The notes under the pieces were generated by a model that saw nothing but the letters and a program-made list of their open reading frames with translations, did no database searches and had not been told where the DNA came from. From assembly GCF_043678055.1 (NCBI RefSeq), contig NZ_JBHEQA010000001.1:1426001-1490000 (forward strand): DNA of 64,000 nucleotides, read 5' to 3'. Shown piece by piece: positions 1 to 8,381 of this stretch (positions are counted from its first letter, which is position 1; each line of letters begins with the position of its first letter). This DNA comes from Spongiimicrobium salis. GTDB taxonomy: Bacteria > Bacteroidota > Bacteroidia > Flavobacteriales > Flavobacteriaceae. The position numbers and the translations under genes are program-made.

Positions 1-2
1 TC

Positions 3-887
3 ATGGAAAAAGTTGATACCAAAATGTACAGTCTGCGCGAGATAAAAGCCATTAGTTTTTTCTCTACCTCCCTCTACACCAAAGAATCTATTGAAGAAGT
101 ACTTTGGGACATTACCAAAAATGTGATCCATCAATTGGGATTTGTGGATTGTGTTATCTACGCCTATGACGCCAATCAAAGAGTGTTGTTGCAAAGAGCC
201 GCTTACGGACAGAAAAATCCCATGGATACCGTAATCTATAATCGGATCTCCATAAAAATGGGAGAAGGCATTGTTGGTGCTGTAGCAGAAAGCAAGGAAG
301 CCGAGCTCATCTGTGATACGCGCAATGACCCCAGATATATAATTGATGATCAGTCTAGACTTTCAGAGTTGTGTGTCCCTATTTTAATTAATGGTAAGCT
401 CTTTGGCATTATTGATTCTGAACACCCTACAAAGGGATTTTTTACGGAAAAGCACCTTCATCTTCTCACGATTGTGGCAGCGCTATGTGCACAAAAAATA
501 AAAGAACTGAACAGTCAGACTAAAAAACCCTTAACCAGGGCCAATACTTATTTTAAAAAATTAGAACAGCTTATCCGTGGTCAAAAAATATATCGGGATC
601 CTAATCTAAGTCTTAGTTCTACCGCAGAACTCTTAGGAATTTCTACTTGCTATTTATCCAGTATGGTCAACGCCATTATAAAAATGAGCTTTATTGACTA
701 TATCAATCGATATCGGATCGCCGATGTAAAGCAAAACCTAAACGCCTTTCAATACCACCATTATACCATTCTTTCTGTTGGATTGGAAGCAGGTTTCAAT
801 TCAAAATCCACTTTTTATAGCGCCTTTAAAAAACACACCGGGATGACACCATCTCAATATAAGATGCAGGCTTTAAATATGTCCTAA
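3..887 (+). CDS. GAF-domain AraC-type transcriptional regulator (5' end may be cut by the window)
   Basis: This is a predicted cytoplasmic one-component regulator. Residues about 28-170 read as a GAF sensor domain and residues about 190-290 as an AraC double HTH, with the typical second-helix pattern GFNSKSTFYSAFKKHTG and TPSQYK at the end. The GAF ligand cannot be told from sequence. The ATG is at base 3, so the true start may lie upstream of the window; the length (294 aa) is already reasonable for the architecture. It is followed on the same strand by a series of lipoprotein genes and could control them, but that is only inferred from position. No signal peptide or membrane segment is seen. 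Confidence 0.85.
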   Translation: MEKVDTKMYSLREIKAISFFSTSLYTKESIEEVLWDITKNVIHQLGFVDCVIYAYDANQRVLLQRAAYGQKNPMDTVIYNRISIKMGEGIVGAVAESKEAELICDTRNDPRYIIDDQSRLSELCVPILINGKLFGIIDSEHPTKGFFTEKHLHLLTIVAALCAQKIKELNSQTKKPLTRANTYFKKLEQLIRGQKIYRDPNLSLSSTAELLGISTCYLSSMVNAIIKMSFIDYINRYRIADVKQNLNAFQYHHYTILSVGLEAGFNSKSTFYSAFKKHTGMTPSQYKMQALNMS

Positions 888-971
888 TTCTTTTAGACTA
901 TATGAATCTGGACATTGACATTGGTTTGCGTTTTTATGTTTGTGGCAGTATTAATTACAAATAAACAAATC

Positions 972-1577
972 ATGAAAACAAGAAAATTTGCAACGTATTT
1001 TTTTAGTATGCTCTTCATAAGCAGCCTTTTTGTGGCCTGTTCCCCGGAAGATGGAGATGATGGCGCCACAGGACCACAAGGCGCTCCAGGAGAACAGGGT
1101 CCAGCAGGACCAACAGGAGCTGATGGGGCACAAGGAGAACAAGGTGTTCCAGGCACGGCCAATGTCATTTACTCGGATTGGATTGCCAGAGACTTTGAGA
1201 CCGGAGGCGCTGCTTCCACAAATGAACAATTGCTGACCTCCTTTAACACTGCGGAGTTCAATCTTAACGAGGATGTATTGTTGGTATTTGGTAGGCGCCC
1301 AGTGAATGTCATTGTCTCCCAAGTTTTTCAGTTGCCCTATATTCTAGCAAGTCAGCAAGAATTTTATGGTTTTAGGGTCTCTAGTTTTTCTGGAGGTAGC
1401 TCCTTGCGCATTGAGGTGGCCACCCTTGATGGAGGCACAAATTTATTTACCTTCTTTGATGATTTTAGGTATGTGATTATTCCCGGAGGTCAGCAGGTCA
1501 GTACCAGTAAATCTTCGGTTGATTATACCAAAATGAGCTACGAAGAAATTGCTGCCTTATTCAAGATTCAAGATTAG
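972..1577 (+). CDS. Collagen-like (Gly-X-Y) lipoprotein, copy 1
   Basis: This is a predicted SPII lipoprotein of 201 aa: a hydrophobic signal followed by LFVAC, with the lipid-attachment cysteine at residue 23. I chose the ATG at 972 because it places the signal peptide at the N-terminus; the frame stays open upstream to 915. Residues 28-60 form eleven uninterrupted Gly-X-Y triplets (GDD, GAT, GPQ, GAP, GEQ and so on), which can form a short collagen-like triple helix. A globular C-terminal domain of about 130 residues follows, starting near SDWI and ending FRYVIIP ... DYTKMSYEEIAALF. The same domain recurs in the next gene, so the two are tandem duplicates. A structural, trimeric, surface-exposed protein is the simplest reading; its function is unknown. 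Confidence 0.85.
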   Translation: MKTRKFATYFFSMLFISSLFVACSPEDGDDGATGPQGAPGEQGPAGPTGADGAQGEQGVPGTANVIYSDWIARDFETGGAASTNEQLLTSFNTAEFNLNEDVLLVFGRRPVNVIVSQVFQLPYILASQQEFYGFRVSSFSGGSSLRIEVATLDGGTNLFTFFDDFRYVIIPGGQQVSTSKSSVDYTKMSYEEIAALFKIQD

Positions 1578-1623
1578 ATAAAATAAATGTTCCCCCTTTG
1601 TAACATTTAGAAAAAACAATCTT

Positions 1624-2190
1624 ATGAAAACCATGAAATTTACAGTATGGGTCTTGAGTTTTCTGTTTAGTGCAAGCTTTTTTATGGCCTGCTCTGTAGA
1701 GGACGGTGCAGTTGGCCCACAAGGCCCTCAAGGAGAACAGGGAGAAATAGGTCCAGAGGGGGCACAAGGGGAAAATGGAAGTATAACAGCGATTGTTTCC
1801 GATTGGATTCCTTCAGAATTTCCCGAAACGATCAACGACACTTTTGACCAATGGAGCTTAACGGCGCCTGAACTCACCCAAGAAATACATGATAGCGGCA
1901 TTATACTGATCTATGCTCGCAGAGGGACAGTGATATACACCATTCCTAATTCTTTTTATAGCACAATACAAGAATATTGGAACTTTAGATTATTGGATAC
2001 CAATGATGACCTTATTGCCATACGTGTACATTCCATCGACGGCAATAATATTGGCACTCCCTTTCTCAATGGAGATTTCAGATATGTGTTAATACCCGAT
2101 GCCGCCACGGTTACTTCCAAAGGAGAAAAAATAGACTTTACTAAAATGAGCTATGCCGAAGTGGCTACTTATTTTAACATTAAAGATTAA
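1624..2190 (+). CDS. Collagen-like (Gly-X-Y) lipoprotein, copy 2
   Basis: This is a 188-aa paralogue of the preceding gene, with the same plan and the same spacing: SPII signal, cysteine at residue 23 (FFMAC), Gly-X-Y triplets starting at residue 28, then a globular domain. Here there are eight triplets (residues 28-51) instead of eleven. The shared C-terminal end is recognisable (FRYVLIP, then DFTKMSYAEVATYF). The triplet number differs between the copies, as expected for a slippage-prone repeat tract. The gene starts 46 bases after its neighbour and is probably co-transcribed with it. Trimerisation through the triple helix is inferred from the family, not shown. No enzymatic motif is visible. 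Confidence 0.85.
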   Translation: MKTMKFTVWVLSFLFSASFFMACSVEDGAVGPQGPQGEQGEIGPEGAQGENGSITAIVSDWIPSEFPETINDTFDQWSLTAPELTQEIHDSGIILIYARRGTVIYTIPNSFYSTIQEYWNFRLLDTNDDLIAIRVHSIDGNNIGTPFLNGDFRYVLIPDAATVTSKGEKIDFTKMSYAEVATYFNIKD

Positions 2191-2234
2191 GCCCTAGTTC
2201 CCCTACAATTATATGTCCTTATCTCATAAGCAGG

Positions 2235-2254
2235 GCAGCAATTGCGCTGCTTTT
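2235..2254 (+). terminator. Possible weak terminator after the collagen-like pair
   Basis: A short stem GCAGC / GCTGC with a 6-base loop is followed directly by TTTT. It lies in the 93-base gap between the second collagen-like gene and the Kelch-like gene. The 5-bp stem is short, so it may give only partial termination. Confidence 0.35.
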
Positions 2255-2283
2255 AAGATAATGCATTTCTAAAAAATAACAAT

Positions 2284-3351
2284 ATGAAAACTTTAATCAT
2301 CCCACTACTTATACTGTGTTGTACAGCTTGTACCACAACTACTGTTGACGAACTTAGCGCGCAGAACGGTATTGAAAAAAGCAATGCTCTAGTTGCAAAA
2401 ACCAAAACTGTCAAAGCGGAAAAAATGACTAAAGAAGTTCCTTTTTCAGCCAGAACCGAACATACCTCCTTAGTATTTAAAAAACAGCAATGGATAATGG
2501 GTGGACATGCCCAAGGCGGATTTAGAAACGACATCTGGTCCAGTGAAGACGGCAAAACCTGGAAAGTCATCAACCACAATGCCGCCTTTAAAAAACGACG
2601 CAGTCATGGAGCTACCGTACTCCATGATCAACTATGGATTGTGGGCGGAGAGAGTGGTTCTCCAGGAAGTCTAAAGCAACATAATGATGTTTGGTTTTCC
2701 AAAGATGGGAAATCGTGGTTCGAAGTAACCAAAAATGCCCCTTTCTCCAAAAGAAAAGAACACACCTTAAACAGTTTTAATGGAAGAATGTGGGTCATTG
2801 GTGGAACCGACAAGAATACCGGTAGCAAAAGTGATATTTGGGTTAGTGGCGATGGAAAAAACTGGTCTTTAGCCAAAAAAAATGCCCCTTTTGGCCCAAG
2901 GGAAGGCCATACAACAGTGGTCTTTGATGATAAACTATGGGTTATTGGCGGTTATCAAAATATACTCAAAAATGGTGTTTGGCAAAGCCAATATTATAAT
3001 GATGTTTGGTATTCATCCAATGGGTTTGATTGGTTTTTAGCCACTCCAGATGCAAAATTTTCTCCGAGAAGAAACCATAGCTCGGTATCCGATGGGAAAG
3101 CAATGTGGACCATGGCAGGGAATGGAAATAACTATACTTATTTCAATGATGTATGGCGCAGCGAGGATGGCATAAACTGGAATAAAGTTTCTTTATCCGA
3201 TAGTTACGAAGAACGCAGTGGTCACAGTAGTATTTTCTTTGATAGCAAGCTCTGGATCATTAATGGTTATCCCATTTTCAGCAATTTCCAGAATGGCATC
3301 ATTACCCAATATGGTTTTCATAGCGATATCTGGACCTTAAATGCCAATTGA
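2284..3351 (+). CDS. Kelch-like beta-propeller lipoprotein
   Basis: This is a 355-aa predicted lipoprotein (signal MKTLIIPLLILCCTAC, likely lipidated at Cys16) made almost entirely of six repeats of about 50 residues. Each repeat has the pattern R-x-x-H-(S/T), then LWxIGG, then NDVWxSxDGxxW. The R..H positions are ARTEH, RRSHG, KRKEH, PREGH, PRRNH and ERSGH. Six such units would close a six-bladed Kelch-type propeller at the cell surface. Kelch propellers usually bind proteins or glycans; no catalytic galactose-oxidase copper motif is apparent. The gene lies in the lipoprotein cluster and ends 16 bases before the next one, suggesting co-transcription. The ligand is unknown. Confidence 0.85.
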   Translation: MKTLIIPLLILCCTACTTTTVDELSAQNGIEKSNALVAKTKTVKAEKMTKEVPFSARTEHTSLVFKKQQWIMGGHAQGGFRNDIWSSEDGKTWKVINHNAAFKKRRSHGATVLHDQLWIVGGESGSPGSLKQHNDVWFSKDGKSWFEVTKNAPFSKRKEHTLNSFNGRMWVIGGTDKNTGSKSDIWVSGDGKNWSLAKKNAPFGPREGHTTVVFDDKLWVIGGYQNILKNGVWQSQYYNDVWYSSNGFDWFLATPDAKFSPRRNHSSVSDGKAMWTMAGNGNNYTYFNDVWRSEDGINWNKVSLSDSYEERSGHSSIFFDSKLWIINGYPIFSNFQNGIITQYGFHSDIWTLNAN

Positions 3352-3367
3352 TTCAAAAAAGCAAAAC

Positions 3368-4021
3368 ATGAAACTTATTGTCTTTTTTTTGAGCCTATTA
3401 CTTCTTTTAAACTGGTCTTGTTCAAGTGATGATTCCGGGGAAACTGGAACACTTGCCATTATAGGGTATAGCCAAAGCATTGTACAAATCCCGTTTTTTA
3501 CTGATGGAAGTACGGCAGCGCCAAATATTGATTGGAATGGAGATGTAGGTTTATTTAGTATCCAGAACGCTGTTCAAGGCACCTCTATAGATTTTAATAC
3601 TGGTGTTGTATCCTGGAACTCCAGTCTTCCTGTTGGCACAAACAATATTACTGTGCTGGCCGTAAACAGTGCTGGTGCCGCCTCGACCACCATTCAAATT
3701 GCAAATAATTTTGAAGGGGTCTTTGTAGGCACAATAGATTTCTTTGAGATAGATCCCGTACCTGCAACTTTCATTTTTGACAATGATGGGACCAGTACAT
3801 TTCATATCGGAAATAGTCCCCCATCCCTTCCGGCATCTTGGAATCTTCAAGGGAATATTATCAGGTCCCAATACATTTTTGATGACGACCCTGGGCCGTT
3901 TTTTATTGAGGGCACACTAACGAATACCGAAATGGAAGCTTATATCGAAGGAAGATATGGTACTGATATCAGCGACGGGGCTAGCTTCGGGATATTTCGA
4001 ATAGATTTAATTGATCCTTAG
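3368..4021 (+). CDS. Lipoprotein of unknown function, paralogue of the gene at 4716
   Basis: This is a 217-aa SPII lipoprotein (LNWSC, Cys18, followed by the acidic SSDD typical of surface-exported Bacteroidota lipoproteins). I start it at the ATG at 3368; the frame is open back to 3341, but that would bury the signal. A segment of about 50 residues (IDWNGDVGLFSI ... GVVSWNSSLPVGTN) closely resembles the lipoprotein encoded at 4716 (INWQGNMGTFSL ... GEVSWNRDLPIGTN). It looks like one Ig/cadherin-like beta-sandwich domain followed by a second, less conserved domain. No catalytic motif was recognised. A hairpin terminator follows. Confidence 0.8.
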   Translation: MKLIVFFLSLLLLLNWSCSSDDSGETGTLAIIGYSQSIVQIPFFTDGSTAAPNIDWNGDVGLFSIQNAVQGTSIDFNTGVVSWNSSLPVGTNNITVLAVNSAGAASTTIQIANNFEGVFVGTIDFFEIDPVPATFIFDNDGTSTFHIGNSPPSLPASWNLQGNIIRSQYIFDDDPGPFFIEGTLTNTEMEAYIEGRYGTDISDGASFGIFRIDLIDP

Positions 4022-4022
4022 T

Positions 4023-4060
4023 AAAAGGAATTAGGTTTTGTTTCTAACACTTCCTTTTCC
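4023..4060 (+). terminator. Hairpin terminator after the lipoprotein at 3368
   Basis: An imperfect hairpin consists of outer stem AAAAGGAA / TTCCTTTT and inner stem TTAG / CTAA around a 9-base loop. The 3' arm itself ends in TTTT. It sits directly behind the stop codon at 4021, and the A/T-rich outer arms mean it could work in both directions. Confidence 0.6.
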
Positions 4061-4107
4061 AATTCTGAATACACAAAATACAATATCAAGATATAAATAA
4101 AACAATC

Positions 4108-4719
4108 ATGAAAAATACAATCATACTATTATTTTGCTGCCTCCCTTTATGGGGTATTTCACAAGAAGTTTCAACAATAAAAGTTACGGGTAGAGCCATA
4201 CATCTTGACAAAACCCCTACTTTTTTAGGCTCCCTTACTCTTAGCGGAACATATTCCAGTTATCCTTCGGATGCAATCTCCTTGAATCAAATGAAAGAGA
4301 AATTTAATGAAGCCTTACAAAAAAACGGATTCTCGCTTTCCGATATCAAAGAAAATCAACTCTCTTATCAAATGCAGGGGTTCGAAAAAGAAGGGACGGT
4401 CTATGAAATACGCACAACTTCCCTGCAGAAAATGCTTCAGTTTGTTAATATAAAATCATTTGGGGTACAAAAATTCAAAAATTTGGCCCTGATTACCATT
4501 GACGCGGAAGAAAACAAGATTTTGGCTAGAAAAGCATTGGAAAATGCAACATTAAAGGCTAAAGGTATAGCGGAGGCCATGGGTAAAAAACTAGGGAAAG
4601 TTATTCGAGTAGAGGACTTCAACAATCTCGTTGGTATAGAACTCGAAAATTACCTCAGTGGTTATGAACCTGTGGGAAAGCGAATCTACGAACTCAATGT
4701 AATATATACCGTTGAATGA
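4108..4719 (+). CDS. SIMPL-domain (DUF541) secreted protein
   Basis: This 203-aa protein has a cleavable signal peptide (about residues 1-19, no lipobox cysteine at the cleavage site) and matches the SIMPL/DUF541 family. The indicators are an N-terminal TIKVTGRA beta strand, a central region with DIKENQLSYQ, and a C-terminal stretch with ARKALENATLKAKGIAEAMG followed by a final beta strand ending NVIYTVE. Family members are periplasmic or envelope proteins of uncertain function, in some cases linked to oxidative stress. Its stop codon overlaps the start of the next lipoprotein gene (ATGA), so the two are translationally linked. The role within this lipoprotein cluster is not known. Confidence 0.8.
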   Translation: MKNTIILLFCCLPLWGISQEVSTIKVTGRAIHLDKTPTFLGSLTLSGTYSSYPSDAISLNQMKEKFNEALQKNGFSLSDIKENQLSYQMQGFEKEGTVYEIRTTSLQKMLQFVNIKSFGVQKFKNLALITIDAEENKILARKALENATLKAKGIAEAMGKKLGKVIRVEDFNNLVGIELENYLSGYEPVGKRIYELNVIYTVE

Positions 4720-5423
4720 TGAGAAAAATTGCAATAAAAAAATACCTGATTCCATCCGTATTGCTATTGCTTTTAGGCTGTGGCAAAGATGATGACAGCA
4801 TTCTCACAATACAACTTTCATATACCGATACGGAATTTGTAACAGACTTAAGAAAAGAAGGTTCCACAGGCTTACCAACTATAAATTGGCAAGGCAATAT
4901 GGGTACTTTTAGTCTAGAAAAGACCATAACCAATGTGAACATCAATCCGGATACCGGAGAAGTAAGTTGGAATAGAGATTTGCCCATTGGCACCAATGAA
5001 ATTATAGTCTTGGCAAAGAACGAAACACAAGAAACCAGAACTAGTTTTACCATTACACCGCAACTTGGACAAAGCTTTTGGAGTGGGGGCCATAATAATG
5101 ATCCAGATTCCGATGTTGTATTCCCAGATCGCTTCATCACCCTACTTCCCGATGGAACAGTGATGGTTCAACTCATTGATGAGCCCCTCGTTCAAGGCAT
5201 TGGTGTATGGGAGCTTGAAGAAGATCAGATTACCATAGAATACTGCACTAGCTGTCCGGATGCGAACCCCTTTGATGTTCCCAATATCGATGAACATACA
5301 TTGCTTCGAGGGACAGTGACCAACTCACTCCTTATTGCCAACATAGAGGGGTTGCGCTTTCTAAAAAGAACAGATCCAGATGTTGAGCAGCTTCGAGGAT
5401 ATTTTCAATTTCAATGGGATTAA
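4716..5423 (+). CDS. Lipoprotein of unknown function, paralogue of the gene at 3368
   Basis: This is a 235-aa SPII lipoprotein with LLLLLGC (Cys22) followed by GKDDD, the acidic tail expected for surface export. It starts inside the stop codon of the SIMPL gene; ATG 4716 and ATG 4719 are adjacent and either could be used. The first domain repeats the one in the lipoprotein at 3368, ending SWNRDLPIGTNEIIVLAKN. The C-terminal half is different and carries two close cysteines (CTSCPD) and a repeated GTVTNSLLIANIEG-like strand. The shared domain shows that this cluster grew by duplication. No enzyme motif was found. A palindromic terminator follows. Confidence 0.8.
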   Translation: MMRKIAIKKYLIPSVLLLLLGCGKDDDSILTIQLSYTDTEFVTDLRKEGSTGLPTINWQGNMGTFSLEKTITNVNINPDTGEVSWNRDLPIGTNEIIVLAKNETQETRTSFTITPQLGQSFWSGGHNNDPDSDVVFPDRFITLLPDGTVMVQLIDEPLVQGIGVWELEEDQITIEYCTSCPDANPFDVPNIDEHTLLRGTVTNSLLIANIEGLRFLKRTDPDVEQLRGYFQFQWD

Positions 5424-5452
5424 TTTCTTATCCCCAAATTTCTTTTTTTCTA

Positions 5453-5485
5453 AATACAGCCTTCGATCGAAGGCTGTATTTCGTT
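5453..5485 (+). terminator. Palindromic terminator ending the lipoprotein cluster
   Basis: Bases 5453-5480 form a perfect 28-base palindrome (14-bp arms, AATACAGCCTTCGA and its complement), followed by a T-rich stretch. It separates the lipoprotein cluster from the succinate dehydrogenase promoter. Confidence 0.7.
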
Positions 5486-5586
5486 CAATTATTCTTCTAC
5501 GAAACATCTTGATGTGTAATGTTTCTTGAACATTTACGAATACTTACTTAGAATATATCCAAATATGATACTAAAAGCGGGTAAAG

Positions 5587-5618
5587 TTTGTTAAAAACGC
5601 TACTGTACAGTATTTTTG
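5587..5618 (+). promoter_or_regulatory. Bacteroidota-type promoter of the sdhCAB operon
   Basis: A -33 element TTTG (5587-5590) and a -7 element TATTTTTG (5611-5618), matching TAnnTTTG exactly, are separated by 20 bases. This is the consensus spacing for the primary sigma factor of Bacteroidota. The sdhC ATG lies 19 bases after the -7 element, giving a very short leader. Confidence 0.8.
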
Positions 5619-5637
5619 TGTCACAAAATTTTTAACA

Positions 5638-6306
5638 ATGAGTGGTTTGATCAAATCATCTATCGCTAGAAAAATCGTAATGGCGCTCTCCGGCCTTTTT
5701 CTAGTTTTCTTCCTGGGACAACATTTTGCAATTAACATTACTTCGGTCTTTGCTCCGGACACCTTTAATGAATTATCTCACTTTATGGGCTATAATCCTG
5801 TGGTACAATACCTGCTTCAGCCTATCCTAATAGCTGGGGTCATTGTGCATTTCGTTATGGGATTTATTCTTGAGATTCGCAACAATAAGGCAAGGAATGT
5901 AAAATATGTAAAATACAAGGGTAGTGCAAATGCTCCTTGGGTTTCTCGAAATATGATTATTTCCGGGGCTGTGGTATTGGCGTTCTTAGGATTGCATTTT
6001 TACGATTTCTGGATTCCGGAAATGGTGCATAAATATTTTGAACACCATCCCGAAGAACCTACGCGTTACTTCGCAGAAACCGTAGAAAAGTTTGAGCCTT
6101 TCTGGAGAACCCTTATTTATATCATTTCTTTTGGATTATTGGGCTTGCACTTATGGCACGGCTTTGCCTCTTCCTTTCAGACCGTAGGTATCAACAACAA
6201 ATACTCTAAAGGCATAACATTATTCACAAAGATATACGCGATAGCCATTCCTGTAGGATTCATATTCGTTGCCCTATATCATCACCTTAACCCAATAACA
6301 CATTAA
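5638..6306 (+). CDS. sdhC: Succinate dehydrogenase cytochrome b subunit
   Basis: This is the membrane anchor of complex II, carrying heme b and passing electrons from succinate to menaquinone. The 222-aa protein has five predicted membrane helices, starting with KIVMALSGLFLVFFLGQH. It also has several intramembrane histidines (for example GQH, VIVHFVMG, LHFYDFW, LHLWHGFAS, ALYHHLNP) that can ligate heme. The single five-helix subunit is the type used with SdhA/SdhB in Bacteroidota (B-type quinone reductase), so no SdhD is expected. It is first in the operon, directly downstream of a consensus promoter, and ends 2 bases before sdhA. Confidence 0.93.
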   Translation: MSGLIKSSIARKIVMALSGLFLVFFLGQHFAINITSVFAPDTFNELSHFMGYNPVVQYLLQPILIAGVIVHFVMGFILEIRNNKARNVKYVKYKGSANAPWVSRNMIISGAVVLAFLGLHFYDFWIPEMVHKYFEHHPEEPTRYFAETVEKFEPFWRTLIYIISFGLLGLHLWHGFASSFQTVGINNKYSKGITLFTKIYAIAIPVGFIFVALYHHLNPITH

Positions 6307-6308
6307 TC

Positions 6309-8312
6309 ATGGGAATATTGGATTCTAAAATTCCAACTGGGCCTTTGGCCGATAAGTGGACGAAACATAAAAACGACATTAACCTTGTAAATCCGGCCAA
6401 CAAACGAAGCATTGATGTTATCGTTGTAGGTACGGGGCTTGCAGGAGGCGCTGCCGCCGCTACTTTGGCAGAGCTTGGATATAACGTAAAAACCTTCTGC
6501 TATCAGGATTCTCCCCGAAGGGCGCATTCCATTGCTGCCCAAGGAGGAATCAATGCTGCTAAGAACTATCAAGGAGACGGAGATAGTAATTATCGCTTGT
6601 TTTACGATACCGTAAAGGGCGGGGATTACCGTTCCCGGGAAGCAAACGTCTATCGTTTAGCTGAAGTTTCCGGTAATATTATAGACCAATGTGTAGCACA
6701 AGGTGTTCCTTTTGCTAGGGAATACGGAGGCTTACTGGATAATCGATCATTTGGAGGGGTTTTGGTTTCCAGAACTTTTTACGCCAAGGGACAGACGGGA
6801 CAACAATTGTTGTTGGGTGCTTATGCTGCTATGAACCGACAGATCAATCGCGGTAAAATTCAGCCTTTTAATCGTCATGAAATGATGGACCTGGTATTGG
6901 TCGATGGAAAAGCTAGGGGAATTATAGCTCGTGACCTGGTCACTGGAAAATTGGAGCGACATTCTGGTCATGCGGTTGTATTGGCCACTGGAGGGTATGG
7001 AAACGTATTCTTCCTTTCTACCAATGCCATGGGAAGTAACGTTATGGCTGCATGGAGGGCACACCGGAAAGGAGCTTTCTTTGCCAACCCATGTTACACA
7101 CAAATACATCCCACTTGTATTCCTGTTTCCGGAGAGCACCAATCCAAATTAACATTAATGTCCGAGTCCTTACGTAATGATGGGCGTATTTGGGTTCCTA
7201 AACGCAAGGAAGATGCAAAAGCAATCGCCGAAGGAACTTTAAAACCTACTCAACTCAAAGAGGAAGATCGAGATTATTATTTGGAGCGTAGATACCCAGC
7301 TTTCGGAAACTTAGTTCCTCGTGACGTGGCCTCCAGAGCTGCTAAAGAACGTTGCGACGCCGGTTTTGGTGTCAATAAGACCGGAGAAGCGGTATTCTTG
7401 GATTTTGCCTCTGCAATTACGCGCTATGGAAAGGAAAAGGCACTGACTTCTGGTATGAAAAATGCCGATGACAAGACCATTCGTACGCTAGGAGAAGAGG
7501 TTATTGAAGCCAAGTATGGAAATTTATTCCAGATGTATGAAAAAATTGTAGACGAAAACCCCTATAAAACACCAATGATGATATACCCAGCGGTACATTA
7601 CACCATGGGTGGCCTTTGGGTGGATTATAATTTACAGACGACCATTGAAGGTTGTTATGCGGCAGGAGAAGCTAATTTTAGCGATCATGGTGCCAATAGA
7701 TTGGGAGCTTCGGCTTTGATGCAAGGATTGGCCGATGGGTATTTTGTACTTCCCTATACCATTGGGGATTATCTGTCCCATGATATCCGGACAGGACCTA
7801 TTTCTACAGAAACGGAAGCCTTTGAAACTGCTGAAAAAGAAGTCCAGGCCAGATTGGAAAAACTCATGGGAGGAAAAGGAGTGCATTCCGTGGATTATTA
7901 TCACAAACGTTTAGGGAAGATTATGTGGAACAAATGTGGTATGTCTCGAAATGCAAAAGAGCTTCAAGAAGCCATTGACGAAATTTCTGCTTTGCGTGCC
8001 GACTTCTGGGAAAATGTTAGAATACCCGGAGATGCCAACGGTTTAAATCAAGAATTGGAAAAAGCGGGTCGCGTAGCCGATTTCCTAGAATTGGGAGAAT
8101 TGTTTGCCAAGGATGCTTTGACAAGGAATGAATCTTGTGGAGGACATTTCCGAGAAGAATACCAGACGGCCGAGGGAGAAGCCCTTAGGGATGACGAAAA
8201 CTTCAAGTTTGTATCGGCCTGGGAGTACAAAGGAGAACCCAAGGATGCGGTATTACACAAGGAGGATTTGGTATACGATAATATTGAGTTGAAAACAAGA
8301 AGTTATAAATAA
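6309..8312 (+). CDS. sdhA: Succinate dehydrogenase flavoprotein subunit
   Basis: This is the catalytic subunit of complex II, oxidising succinate to fumarate on the cytoplasmic face. The 667-aa protein has an N-terminal dinucleotide-binding motif (VVGTGLAGGAAAATLAELG, about residue 38). The histidine in AHSIAAQGGINAA is the expected site of covalent FAD attachment. Catalytic-region motifs HPTCIPVSGEHQSK, LMSESLRNDGRI and VPRDVASR are present. HYTMGGLWVDY and the C-terminal flavoprotein helical domain (ESCGGHFREEYQT) complete the family pattern. The length matches the Bacteroidota form. It lies between sdhC (2 bases) and sdhB, but the gap to sdhB is 75 bases and contains a repeat block. Confidence 0.96.
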   Translation: MGILDSKIPTGPLADKWTKHKNDINLVNPANKRSIDVIVVGTGLAGGAAAATLAELGYNVKTFCYQDSPRRAHSIAAQGGINAAKNYQGDGDSNYRLFYDTVKGGDYRSREANVYRLAEVSGNIIDQCVAQGVPFAREYGGLLDNRSFGGVLVSRTFYAKGQTGQQLLLGAYAAMNRQINRGKIQPFNRHEMMDLVLVDGKARGIIARDLVTGKLERHSGHAVVLATGGYGNVFFLSTNAMGSNVMAAWRAHRKGAFFANPCYTQIHPTCIPVSGEHQSKLTLMSESLRNDGRIWVPKRKEDAKAIAEGTLKPTQLKEEDRDYYLERRYPAFGNLVPRDVASRAAKERCDAGFGVNKTGEAVFLDFASAITRYGKEKALTSGMKNADDKTIRTLGEEVIEAKYGNLFQMYEKIVDENPYKTPMMIYPAVHYTMGGLWVDYNLQTTIEGCYAAGEANFSDHGANRLGASALMQGLADGYFVLPYTIGDYLSHDIRTGPISTETEAFETAEKEVQARLEKLMGGKGVHSVDYYHKRLGKIMWNKCGMSRNAKELQEAIDEISALRADFWENVRIPGDANGLNQELEKAGRVADFLELGELFAKDALTRNESCGGHFREEYQTAEGEALRDDENFKFVSAWEYKGEPKDAVLHKEDLVYDNIELKTRSYK

Positions 8313-8316
8313 TTTT

Positions 8317-8381
8317 ACCAATCGGTTAATGGATCAATGAATCAATTGGTACATTTTCAAATTGACGAATTTTCAAATTGA
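8317..8381. repeat. Hairpin plus 13-base direct repeat between sdhA and sdhB
   Basis: The 75-base gap between sdhA and sdhB holds an imperfect dyad whose outer arms are ACCAAT (8317-8322) and ATTGGT (8345-8350). Two exact copies of ATTTTCAAATTGA follow (8353-8365 and 8369-8381, period 16). The other junctions in this operon are only a few bases, so this looks like an added intergenic element. Such AT-rich repeat blocks recur in Bacteroidota intergenic regions; that this belongs to a dispersed family here is inference. Confidence 0.55.

Noticed and set aside
893..1168. Minus-strand ORF rich in Pro/Gly/Cys opposite the collagen-like tract
   Set aside because: It is the reverse complement of the Gly-X-Y repeat DNA. 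Its composition is an artefact of the repeat and it has no sensible start.
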